Below are positions 56,871 to 64,000 of a stretch of 64,000 nucleotides of DNA, piece after piece. This DNA is from an uncultured Bacteroidota bacterium. GTDB lineage: Bacteria > Bacteroidota > Bacteroidia > Bacteroidales > VadinHA17. Made by a program: the position numbers and the translations under genes. Position 1 is the first letter of the stretch, and the number at the start of each line of letters is the position of its first letter. A model generated the notes under the pieces. The model worked only from the letters and a program-made list of their open reading frames with translations. It was not told the origin of the DNA and did not search any database. Location: positions 304,611 through 368,610 of the forward strand of contig CAIJYD010000078.1 of the NCBI GenBank assembly GCA_903824785.1, written 5' to 3'.

Positions 56871-56975
56871 AAATTTGTTTATCATGAATGCGACTCTTTT
56901 AATTGAACCCACTATCTTACATATTGCTTCACTATTACAAAATATTGTATCTTTATGGCTCTGGAATTTCAATAA

Positions 56976-57368
56976 ATGTCAACTGAGAATAATATTAAAG
57001 CTTACAAGGAATGGATTTTGCAGTCAGATTATGACTACGAAACTGCCGAAGCTATGTTTTCTGCCACAAGGTACGTATATGCGGTTTTCATGTGTCATTT
57101 GTGTATAGAAAAGATAGTTAAATCGCAATATGTAAAACGATACAATAAAGTAGCTCCCAGGAGTCATAATCTGCTTTGGCTTGCCGAAGAAATTAAACTC
57201 GAATTTCCTGAACATCTCTATCGGTTTGTATTCCAGCTTAACGATGCTTCCTTACCAACAAGATACCCACAAGAACTTATGTCTTCAATTAAATTTTACT
57301 CAAAGGCAATTACACTTGAGATTCTGAACAAAACAAAAGAACTGCAGGAATGGATAAAGAAACAGTAA
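56976..57368 (+). CDS. HEPN domain protein
   Basis: The 130-residue protein has the HEPN helical pattern: AYKEWILQSDYDYETAEAMFSATRYVYAVFMCHLCIEKIVKSQYV and PRSHNLLWLAEEI, then a final long helix. HEPN proteins paired with MNT nucleotidyltransferases form toxin-antitoxin systems in which HEPN is an RNase. The R-x4-6-H catalytic motif is not evident, as in many members of this subgroup. The next gene, an MNT protein, overlaps it by 19 bases but carries a stop codon. A TATCTTTA -7-like element is near 56950. Confidence 0.78.
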   Translation: MSTENNIKAYKEWILQSDYDYETAEAMFSATRYVYAVFMCHLCIEKIVKSQYVKRYNKVAPRSHNLLWLAEEIKLEFPEHLYRFVFQLNDASLPTRYPQELMSSIKFYSKAITLEILNKTKELQEWIKKQ

Positions 57369-57664
57369 CAACTATTATCACTTTTATTAAAGAAGAGCTT
57401 CATTTAAAGGGAATTAAATTGTTTGGTGTTGCTCTGTTTGGCTAACAGCTAAGTGGATCATCAAAGACTGATAGTGATATCGATTTAATTATTATTTCCG
57501 AGAATTTTAAAAATAAAAATATCTTTGAACGTTCCGATCTTACGATGGATACGGAGATAAAAGCATTAAAAAAATTCCAGGTACCAATGGATATTCTTAA
57601 AATGACTACAGAAGAATATAACAACAGTTTACTTAATAAAAGATTCTATGCTCAGTTGATATAA
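57350..57664 (+). pseudogene. MNT-type nucleotidyltransferase interrupted by a stop codon
   Basis: The frame starts MDKETVTTIITFIKEELHLKG IKLFGVALFG, meets a TAA at 57443-57445, and continues QLSGSSKTDSDIDLIIISEN to a normal end after 104 codons in total. Intact MNT proteins read LFGSxARG...SDIDL across this site; here the active-site Gly-Ser has become Gly-Val as well, so the protein would be inactive even if read through. It overlaps the HEPN gene by 19 bases as in functional HEPN/MNT pairs. Confidence 0.8.
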
Positions 57665-57736
57665 TTGAGATAAACCCTAACCCTGAAAACGGAGAGTCGT
57701 CTATTAAACGATGAAAATTCAGAGTAACAAAATCAA

Positions 57737-57964
57737 ATGGAACAACAACTTCACACAATGCTGCCCGGGTTAATCACCACAATAATTATCCTTGCAGCCT
57801 GGGAATATGTCTGGAAACTGATTGCTTTATGGAAAGCAGGGCGAAATAACCATCTGGCATGGTTTATTTGTATAGCGGTTATTAACACTATTGGAATTTT
57901 GCCAATCATTTATATTCTGTTGCAGAGGAAAAACAAAAACACCCCCTCAGAAAAACCGGTTTGA
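57737..57964 (+). CDS. DUF5652-like small membrane protein
   Basis: The 75-residue protein has two transmembrane helices (residues 8-30 and 40-60) around WEYVWKLIALWKAGRNNHLAWFI, with a charged C-terminus. The pattern WKxIALWKAxRNNxLxWF with INTIGILPIIYI matches what I know of DUF5652, a small family of unknown function in varied bacteria. It has no obvious operon partner; the next 198 bases have no gene. Confidence 0.65.
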   Translation: MEQQLHTMLPGLITTIIILAAWEYVWKLIALWKAGRNNHLAWFICIAVINTIGILPIIYILLQRKNKNTPSEKPV

Positions 57965-58162
57965 GCTACCAGGAGTTTTTACGACCGCACTCTTCTTCGC
58001 TAAAGCTGTATGAAAGCGCATAGGGGAGGCAAAAAACGAAGCCCGAAAAGCAATTTTTTATTCATGATTAGTGATAGTCATAAAATAAAAAATCATTTCA
58101 AAAAAGTTTAATTATACCTGAATATTCTGGTAATTGACTATTTTTGCATTTCAAACTTTCGT

Positions 58163-58450
58163 ATGAAACAGAAGAAACCAGACATAGAAATTACTGAGCT
58201 GTTCATGGCAAAAGCCGATTGGAACAGAACATTTATTGGTACAATCACACGTTTTACCAATGAAGATGGAAGTAAATTTGTAACAGGTGAGGTATTTGTG
58301 GAAGATGGCGACATCTGGTCAATGGCAGATAACAATATGGAGCTTGCCAGAAACCTTGACGGCATCTGTCAGCTCAAACTGGATTATGGTATTCATACCG
58401 ATACCGGCAGAACTGAAGATATATATGGTGATCTGTTTTTTCTCAATTAA
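58163..58450 (+). CDS. Hypothetical protein, 95 residues
   Basis: I do not recognise this protein. It is soluble, acidic, and seems strand-rich, starting MKQKKPDIEITELFMAKADW with no signal peptide. A TATTTTTG -7-like element lies at 58139-58146, 24 bases before the ATG, which supports real expression. It lies between the accessory HEPN/MNT region and the cytochrome c assembly gene; the 162 bases after it hold no gene. Confidence 0.6.
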   Translation: MKQKKPDIEITELFMAKADWNRTFIGTITRFTNEDGSKFVTGEVFVEDGDIWSMADNNMELARNLDGICQLKLDYGIHTDTGRTEDIYGDLFFLN

Positions 58451-58612
58451 AGATTCAAACACCAACAACCGGAAACCGAACCTCCAGAAAGGCTGAACGC
58501 GATTATTTCAATGCCTTCACAGTCATTATAACACCAACATAAAACTACTTTACTATCTGCGATTCTCCCGGATAGTACATTATCAAATATGTAATTTCAA
58601 GCCTGCAGAACT

Positions 58613-61396
58613 CTATCCTTGTTTCGTCATTTTGGTCCCATCACTCTTTTTAAAGCTGTAATATTTTGAATAAGCAAAATACGACAGTGCTGTAAGAACA
58701 ATAACAGCTATATAAACAAATGAAGGTACCGGAACCGGATCTCCTGATGCATATGAATGAAGTCCTGATAAATAATAGTTCACTCCGAAATAGGTCATCA
58801 GAACCGATGAAAAGGCAAAAAGCGAAATCAGATTAAAGGTGAAAATATCTTTCATCCCCGGAATATTACGGCTATGTATTACAATACTGTATAAGATAAC
58901 TGTAATAAGCGACCATGTCTCTTTTGGATCCCATCCCCAGTACCGGCCCCATGATTCATTTGCCCAGACTGCCCCAAGGAAGGTTCCTATTGTAAGGAAA
59001 TAGAGCCCTAACGTCAGCGTTTTATAATTAATCACAGTAAGCTCGTCAATGGTAACTGCTATCCTCTCCCGGTTTTTATCATTCGATAGTGCAAGCAGTA
59101 TCATTGTGATAAGTCCGAGTATGGCTCCAAGTCCGAGAAAACCATAACTGCCGGTAATAACAGATACATGGAGGGTAAGCCAGTATGATTTGAGAACGGG
59201 TACGAGATTGGTTATCTCCGGATCCATAAAGCTGAGATGGGCAACCATCAGTGTCATTGAGGCCAGTACGGCAGTTGCTGAAAGGGCAAAAGCCGATTTG
59301 CGGCTGAAAATAAATCCGGCCAGAATAGTTACCCATGAGATAAATATCATCGATTCGTATCCGTTACTCATTGGCGAACGACCGGCAATATACCATCTCA
59401 GACCCAGGCCGAAGGTATGGAAAAGGAACCCCGCAAAAAGCAGTATTCCAAGAATCCTTACAAAAAGAGTTGTCTCTTTTTTACCTCTGATAACCATGGT
59501 AATCAGCCCGATAAGCATTATCAGACCAATTGTTGCATAAAAAGGGAAGAGCCTTTCAAAAATGCTCATCTTATAATATAGTACTTCAGAATTAATTTTC
59601 GCCTTTGAAGGAAGAGCATATCCTGCAAACCTCGACTGATAATCACTTATCGATACCACAACCTGACGGGCTGTAGCAATGTTATTTGTCTGAAGAGCGT
59701 CAACAAAAACAGGAATTATATTTTTCAGATAGAGTGAATCATCTTTACTTCCAGCCTTTTCCAAAGCTGCCTGAGGAGATACCCAGTCGTGTGTTCCGTC
59801 TCTGAGAGGAAATAATTTCAGAAAATCACCTTTTGAGATCATATAGATGATATTCACCCTTTCATCGATTTTCATTACCTCTTTATCTAGTTTATTCCTT
59901 TCACCCGGGGCTTTTGAATAGGCCCGGTTAACCTCTTCAGATATTTTGTAAGTACCGCTGCCGTCGAGATTTACAAGGTCGGTAAATGAAGCATATTTCC
60001 CTCTTACACCAATCTTATCCTGAATATCCTTATTTGCAACTCTTATCATCGGAACATCCTTCCAGTTGTCAAAATCGAGATAGAGCCCGAGAAAAACCTG
60101 AATGGAACTCATCCCTTCAAACTCATTTTCCCTGGTAACCTTTCGAAGAATATCGTTACTAAGAGTGAAAAGAGGCTTTGTCCTTCCTTTCTGATCCTGA
60201 ACAAGGACTTTCCCAAACTCCTCAGATACACTCTTGTCAGGAATCAGTTTCTGACCATTTACAGCGGCAAGACCAGACAGAAAGAGGAAAAGAATAATTA
60301 TTGGAGCCGATTTTCTTATGTTCGACTGCCAGTAAGCCGGGGTGATATTCCGGAATACAGTGTTTTTGCTCAGAAGCGACAGAATAATAAATAGGAAGAG
60401 CAGACCATAACCGGTATAAGTAACAACCATTCCGGCCATATCGTGATTAACAGACAATACTGTACCTTGTTCATCCTGGTCGTATGAAGACTGGTAAAAA
60501 CGATACCCTTTATATTTTAAGATATTGTTCATGAAGATCATAAAAGGTTTCGTAACATTATCAGCTTTATCGATAAGAACAACATCACTTTTATACCCTG
60601 ACGGGCTAGTTGATCCCGGGTATCTTTCGAGAACAAAATCATTGAGTTTAATTATGAAAGGAAGTATTGTCCCCTCAGAACCATAAGTGATCTCCACTGT
60701 TTTACCATCCATTATACAGGAGCCGGAAGAGACTTTCTCATCCTGCTTATCCCACAGATAAATTGTTGCAGATTCAGTACCTCTGAAGAGATGAAATATA
60801 AATGCACTCAGACCGGTATTCTGTTCTGCAGGATCGACCGCTACTGCTTTAACTTCCCCGGTATTTGTTGATGACATTGCAGCATTCGGGATAATCTTTG
60901 CAAGAACCAGTTCATAATCCTTATTATTGATATTCAGGGTCTTCTTGTAATCGTCGGCCGAAACAGATGTCATTGAATATTTATCCAGATGGCTGTCAGT
61001 AACAGCTCCCTTGTCATCTTTAATGGCATATCCGATATACTTTTCATTCGAAAAACATCTATTCTGTTCTTCTCCTTCACGAATATGAATTGATCCTTCC
61101 CAGCCGAAATAACGTGTTATTCCTGCCCCTGCAATCATAAGAATAAATGAAATATGAAAAAGGAAGACAGGAAGTTTTTCTTTTCTGTAAAGTTTTAAAA
61201 CAATAAGTCTTCCAACGAGATTTACTGCAAGAAGAAGCAAGATCAACTCGAACCACTTTGTGCTATAAACCATACTATAAGCAGCCGGTGAACCAAAATC
61301 ATTCTCAATAAAGGTTGCTGCAGCCATTGCTCCGGCAAACAGAATAAATAAGATCCCCATTAAAACCGGAGAAAAAAGAAATTTCAGATGTTTCAT
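58613..61396 (-). CDS. ccsBA: Fused cytochrome c assembly protein CcsBA (ResB-CcsA)
   Basis: CcsBA exports haem and attaches it to apocytochrome c outside the membrane (system II). The 927-residue protein begins with ResB-like helices (residues 9-120) and a large periplasmic domain, has a further helix near 320 and 355, a second periplasmic stretch to about 610, then the CcsA part with six to eight helices and the haem-binding motif WGRYWGWDPKETW (WWD domain). Haem ligand histidines are likely in LLFAGFLFHTFGLGLRW, LTLHVSVITGSYG and IVIHSRN. It is a single-gene system II, suited to the multihaem cytochrome encoded nearby. Confidence 0.93.
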   Translation of the reverse strand: MKHLKFLFSPVLMGILFILFAGAMAAATFIENDFGSPAAYSMVYSTKWFELILLLLAVNLVGRLIVLKLYRKEKLPVFLFHISFILMIAGAGITRYFGWEGSIHIREGEEQNRCFSNEKYIGYAIKDDKGAVTDSHLDKYSMTSVSADDYKKTLNINNKDYELVLAKIIPNAAMSSTNTGEVKAVAVDPAEQNTGLSAFIFHLFRGTESATIYLWDKQDEKVSSGSCIMDGKTVEITYGSEGTILPFIIKLNDFVLERYPGSTSPSGYKSDVVLIDKADNVTKPFMIFMNNILKYKGYRFYQSSYDQDEQGTVLSVNHDMAGMVVTYTGYGLLFLFIILSLLSKNTVFRNITPAYWQSNIRKSAPIIILFLFLSGLAAVNGQKLIPDKSVSEEFGKVLVQDQKGRTKPLFTLSNDILRKVTRENEFEGMSSIQVFLGLYLDFDNWKDVPMIRVANKDIQDKIGVRGKYASFTDLVNLDGSGTYKISEEVNRAYSKAPGERNKLDKEVMKIDERVNIIYMISKGDFLKLFPLRDGTHDWVSPQAALEKAGSKDDSLYLKNIIPVFVDALQTNNIATARQVVVSISDYQSRFAGYALPSKAKINSEVLYYKMSIFERLFPFYATIGLIMLIGLITMVIRGKKETTLFVRILGILLFAGFLFHTFGLGLRWYIAGRSPMSNGYESMIFISWVTILAGFIFSRKSAFALSATAVLASMTLMVAHLSFMDPEITNLVPVLKSYWLTLHVSVITGSYGFLGLGAILGLITMILLALSNDKNRERIAVTIDELTVINYKTLTLGLYFLTIGTFLGAVWANESWGRYWGWDPKETWSLITVILYSIVIHSRNIPGMKDIFTFNLISLFAFSSVLMTYFGVNYYLSGLHSYASGDPVPVPSFVYIAVIVLTALSYFAYSKYYSFKKSDGTKMTKQG

Positions 61397-61453
61397 ATAA
61401 AAACTTATTTTTTAGATTTTAAACACAATCCGGAGTCCGGCTCCGGAACATTT

Positions 61454-62149
61454 TCAGCCCTTATCTGATATCAGATTCAGCTTTTGTCTGTCAAGTATCT
61501 TTATTTTTGAAGAGTCGGAATATATCACTCCTGAATCTTCAAGTTCTTTCAGAATACGTACAACGCATTCCTTGGCCATTGTTGTCATTTCTCCCAGTTC
61601 CTGGCGTGACAGGATCATATCATATTCGTCTTTATGAAAAACTTCATCGGCAAGATATAATAATACTTCAGCCAGACGCCCCGACATTCTCTTTTGTGCA
61701 AGATTTACCATGCGCAAATGTAATTTCAGCGATTTAGAACTGATATCTTCCAAAAGACTTTCAGCGAAATCTCCGTTTTCCTTAACAAGCTGCTTAAAAA
61801 TATCGAAGCTGATAAAACAGGCCTGAACAGCTGTAATTGCAGATACTGAATAGTTATGCCTTGAATTTACATAGGCTCCCGGGCCAAGGATTAATTGTCC
61901 GGGCATCGAAATACCCATAATGAAGTTTTTACCATTCAAACCTTCAATATATGACTTGGCGATACCGCTTGCCATAAACAAAGCATTAGAGGTCGGAGAT
62001 CCCTGTTTTAACATAATTTCTCCCGGCCTGAATGTAGCTTCGTACCTGTTGGCATTTATCAGTTGCAACTCACTTTCTGACAGAAGTTGAAAATTTTTCC
62101 ATCCGTGGGTGCAATTCTCACAATTGTTTATCAAATTGGTGACTGACAT
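61454..62149 (-). CDS. Crp/Fnr family transcriptional regulator
   Basis: The 231-residue regulator has a cyclic-nucleotide-type effector domain (about 20-130, FRPGEIMLKQGSPTSNALFMASGIAKSYIEG), a dimer helix, and a C-terminal winged helix (RLAEVLLYLAD, LSRQELGEMTTMAKECVVRILKELEDSGVI). Cys10 and Cys13 (NCENCTHGW) and Cys111 could hold an iron-sulfur cluster as in FNR, though a fourth ligand is unclear. It lies between ccsBA and the multihaem cytochrome and diverges from the latter, so control of this respiratory block by oxygen or nitrogen oxides is likely. Confidence 0.9.
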   Translation of the reverse strand: MSVTNLINNCENCTHGWKNFQLLSESELQLINANRYEATFRPGEIMLKQGSPTSNALFMASGIAKSYIEGLNGKNFIMGISMPGQLILGPGAYVNSRHNYSVSAITAVQACFISFDIFKQLVKENGDFAESLLEDISSKSLKLHLRMVNLAQKRMSGRLAEVLLYLADEVFHKDEYDMILSRQELGEMTTMAKECVVRILKELEDSGVIYSDSSKIKILDRQKLNLISDKG

Positions 62150-62210
62150 TTTTCCTCTTTTAAGGGGTTCAAAAATAGATTATTATAAACACTTTAATCT
62201 GCAAAACTAA

Positions 62211-62242
62211 TAAATATCACTATATTAATTGATATTTATCAC
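62211..62242. promoter_or_regulatory. Inverted repeat and FNR-like box between crp and the cytochrome gene
   Basis: TAAATATCA (62211-62219) and TGATATTTA (62230-62238) are a perfect nine-base inverted repeat with a 10-base spacer. Overlapping it, TTGATATTTATCAC (62229-62242) matches the FNR/CRP-type consensus TTGATnnnnATCAA at nine of ten positions. A TAGTTTTG -7-like element for the minus-strand regulator is next to it (about 62202-62209). Confidence 0.55.
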
Positions 62243-62289
62243 ACAAAAACCATACATCTATCAATAATAAATATCGCAAATAGCATAGG

Positions 62290-62311
62290 ATCTGTTAATA
62301 AGATAACAGAT
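62290..62311. promoter_or_regulatory. Second inverted repeat upstream of the multihaem cytochrome
   Basis: ATCTGTTA and TAACAGAT form a perfect eight-base inverted repeat with a six-base spacer, 45 bases before the cytochrome ATG. No T tract follows, so an operator is more likely than a terminator. Confidence 0.45.
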
Positions 62312-62356
62312 GGTTTGCCTAAATTGCAGTGCGAAATTTTTACCAAAAAACAGAAT

Positions 62357-63619
62357 ATGAAAAACCTTATTAAATTATTGCTACTGCTAACAGTCGTCAG
62401 TTTTATTCTCATTTCCTGTGAAGGGCCAATGGGACCTGCCGGAAATGACGGACTTAATGGTGCAGATGGAAAAGATGCAAATACTGCCTGCTTAAAATGC
62501 CACACCATGGCAAATTCAGAGACAAAATTGGCCGAATACCATTTGTCTAAACATTTTGTTGGTACAACCAGTGCGCGTAATACCAAGTATTGTGCAAGGT
62601 GCCACACCAACGAAGGATTTCTTGAGATTACCGGAGCAGGAAAATTTGTCGTATCAAACGACATTCCTAATGCAACAAGGATTACCTGTGTAACGTGCCA
62701 CAAGCATACCGGATTTGATTTTTCTGTTGACACCCTTTCACAGATCCTGCGCACAACAACACCTATTTATTTAAACTACAGAAAAAATCTTACAACAACT
62801 GATTTTGGTAAAACAAATAATTTATGTGTAACCTGTCATCAGATTCGCGGTATTACTTCAGATAAATATACCGATGCAACTGTAACCCCGAATGTTGTCC
62901 GGACTTATAATCAACTCCCTTACTTTCCTCTTGACAACACTTTAGAAGCTACTACAGTTAAATTTCAGGTCGGACGTAATTTTTCTGTTCATGATGGAAA
63001 CCAGTCAAATCTATTTTCAGGCATAAACGGTTATGAATATGCTGGAAAAACATATACCAGAACATGGAAACATTCAGCATTCAAATGTACCGATTGCCAC
63101 ATGAATCAGTATAATGCCACCACCAAAACCGGAGGCCACTCGCTGATTGTTAACAAAGACGCCTGTACTACCTGCCATAGTGGTTCTGATAAGCTTACTC
63201 CGATTCAGACTACCATTGAGGCTAAAAGAATTGAATTAGCTGAACTGCTTACCACCAGAAAAGTATTCAAGAAAACTACCAATAGTTCCGGTGTTGTATC
63301 TTATGCAGCATTGCCAAGCCACGATTTTCTTGGAACTCTTTTCCCAACAACAAATACTGCTCCAACAACTTATGCTACAGCTCTTGCCAGTGCAAACACT
63401 GTAGATCCAAAAACAGGTCTGGTTGTTTATGCCAATAATGTTACTATGGCCACCGATGCTGATTGGGCAAATAGAATCGGCCGTGAGTGGAGATACGGAG
63501 AACTGGGCGCAGCATATAATTACGCTTACATTAACAGTGAATTATCAAAAGGTGTACATAATCCTACTTATGCTTTACAGCTTTTACAGAATTCTATTGA
63601 CTGGTTAAAAGCAAATTAA
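62357..63619 (+). CDS. Multihaem (six CxxCH) cytochrome c lipoprotein
   Basis: The start at 62357 (MKNLIKLLLLLTVVSFILISC) gives 420 residues with lipobox Cys21. A short collagen-like run of six Gly-x-y triplets (GPMGPAGNDGLNGADGKD) links the lipid anchor to the haem domain. CxxCH sites occur near residues 45, 79, 111, 157, 244 and 270 (CLKCH, CARCH, CVTCH twice, CTDCH, CTTCH), so six haems are expected. The last 140 residues have no haem site. The role is electron transfer at the cell surface or periplasm; the partner is unknown. CcsBA next door would mature it. Confidence 0.92.
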   Translation: MKNLIKLLLLLTVVSFILISCEGPMGPAGNDGLNGADGKDANTACLKCHTMANSETKLAEYHLSKHFVGTTSARNTKYCARCHTNEGFLEITGAGKFVVSNDIPNATRITCVTCHKHTGFDFSVDTLSQILRTTTPIYLNYRKNLTTTDFGKTNNLCVTCHQIRGITSDKYTDATVTPNVVRTYNQLPYFPLDNTLEATTVKFQVGRNFSVHDGNQSNLFSGINGYEYAGKTYTRTWKHSAFKCTDCHMNQYNATTKTGGHSLIVNKDACTTCHSGSDKLTPIQTTIEAKRIELAELLTTRKVFKKTTNSSGVVSYAALPSHDFLGTLFPTTNTAPTTYATALASANTVDPKTGLVVYANNVTMATDADWANRIGREWRYGELGAAYNYAYINSELSKGVHNPTYALQLLQNSIDWLKAN

Positions 63620-63654
63620 CCATCAGAATATAAATAAAACTGATTTTTTCAGGG

Positions 63655-63686
63655 GAGGCTGTCGGAAATGACAGCCTCTTTTTTTT
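63655..63686 (+). terminator. Terminator of the multihaem cytochrome gene
   Basis: GAGGCTGTC and GACAGCCTC form a perfect nine-pair stem around GGAAAT, followed by a run of eight T residues. It lies 36 bases after the stop codon. Confidence 0.9.
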
Positions 63687-63937
63687 ACCCTCAGCTGAAG
63701 AAGCCCTTAGAAATAAATCATTACGAAATCTGCCGCCTGGCAACAGATAGCTCACTACTATACTTAACCGGAAATAAATCTCAGCCTATATAAAATAAAA
63801 TGAGTGTCGGGAATCAATAATAATCTCGAAACAAGTGATTATAAGACTCCTCGCTAACGCTGCTAATGACAACATTTTCTAACTTACACACTATGAGCTT
63901 TTAATCAATGTCGTCATGAGAGAGGGAGATCCCTCTT

Positions 63938-63996
63938 TCATTCGCCCATATTGGTATAGAGGTTGACTTAAAATGAGGACGGCGAATGAATTCGGG
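63938..63996. repeat. REP-like inverted repeat pair at the window edge
   Basis: TTCATTCGCC (63938-63947) and GGCGAATGAA (63982-63991) are a perfect 10-base inverted repeat; the second continues into the palindrome-like GAATGAATTCGGG. Such GCGAATGAATTCG motifs are typical of REP elements mobilised by RAYT transposases. The adjacent AGAGGGA-GA-TCCCTCT palindrome (about 63922-63937) adds structure. The rest of the gap from 63687 holds no gene. Confidence 0.5.
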
Positions 63997-64000
63997 ATGA

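Noticed and set aside
56875-57108. 77-residue plus-strand ORF before HEPN
   Set aside because: It overlaps the HEPN gene in another frame, covers its promoter region and has no family features.
62239-62754. 171-residue minus-strand ORF
   Set aside because: It is antisense to the multihaem cytochrome gene and crosses the control region.

Overview
The window comes from the chromosome of a bacterium of the phylum Bacteroidota, most likely an anaerobic or facultative member of the Bacteroidales/Marinilabiliales type. The evidence is the S10/alpha-operon layout with a long L17 tail, the presence of phylum-restricted families (DUF4290, DUF5683, DUF4492), and several promoters of the phylum's own type (TTTG, 19-bp spacer, TAnnTTTG). 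HydF, a flavodiiron protein, cytochrome bd and a multihaem c-type cytochrome point to an anaerobe that tolerates or uses low oxygen. Genus and species cannot be told from the sequence alone.

Layout. 1-6.1 kb: end of the ribosomal protein/secretion/RNA polymerase operon (secY', map, infA, rpmJ, rpsM, rpsK, rpsD, rpoA, rplQ), then enolase. 6.2-11.5 kb: two tandem Kup potassium transporters and a divergent CapA-like protein. 11.6-18.3 kb: a transporter remnant, DUF4290, grpE-dnaJ, an ABC-2 exporter pair and a sigma54-type response regulator without its DNA-binding domain. 18.4-21.7 kb: aspA and hydF, a hydrogenase-maturation linkage, with a ParDE-type toxin-antitoxin pair between them. 21.8-29.3 kb: a decayed glycoside hydrolase, an SGNH hydrolase-MBOAT fusion, a LysM lytic transglycosylase, DUF5683, ParB and ParA. 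29.6-33.2 kb: lipid kinase, glutaminyl cyclotransferase, HAD protein, PssA and a 38-codon membrane ORF. 33.3-38.2 kb: cytochrome bd (cydAB) with DUF4492, an AI-2E-family permease and Hsp20. 38.2-49.7 kb: flavodiiron protein, psd-cdsA-ftsH-rsfS, divergent birA, then SRPBCC, pyrE, NUDIX, coaD-lon and rpmE2. 49.7-52.4 kb: an acetyltransferase-like protein and a flippase.

At 52.6 kb a tRNA-His gene with encoded CCA is the target of a 4.2-kb integrative element. It is bounded by 13-bp direct repeats of the tRNA 3' end and carries a tyrosine integrase, an HTH_17 excisionase-like protein, a Rep_trans-type replication/relaxase protein, a lipoprotein cargo gene and a G-rich hairpin region that may be its origin. 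The terminator that once followed the tRNA now lies beyond the far repeat; the element supplies a replacement terminator. Beyond it are accessory genes: HEPN, an MNT nucleotidyltransferase broken by a stop codon, a DUF5652-like protein and an unknown 95-residue protein.

58.6-63.7 kb is a respiratory block: a fused CcsBA cytochrome c assembly protein, a Crp/Fnr regulator with an N-terminal CxxC, an intergenic region with FNR-like and other inverted repeats, and a hexahaem lipoprotein with a short collagen-like segment. The right edge carries REP-like inverted motifs.

All homology calls are from recognising motifs and family patterns; no database search was possible.
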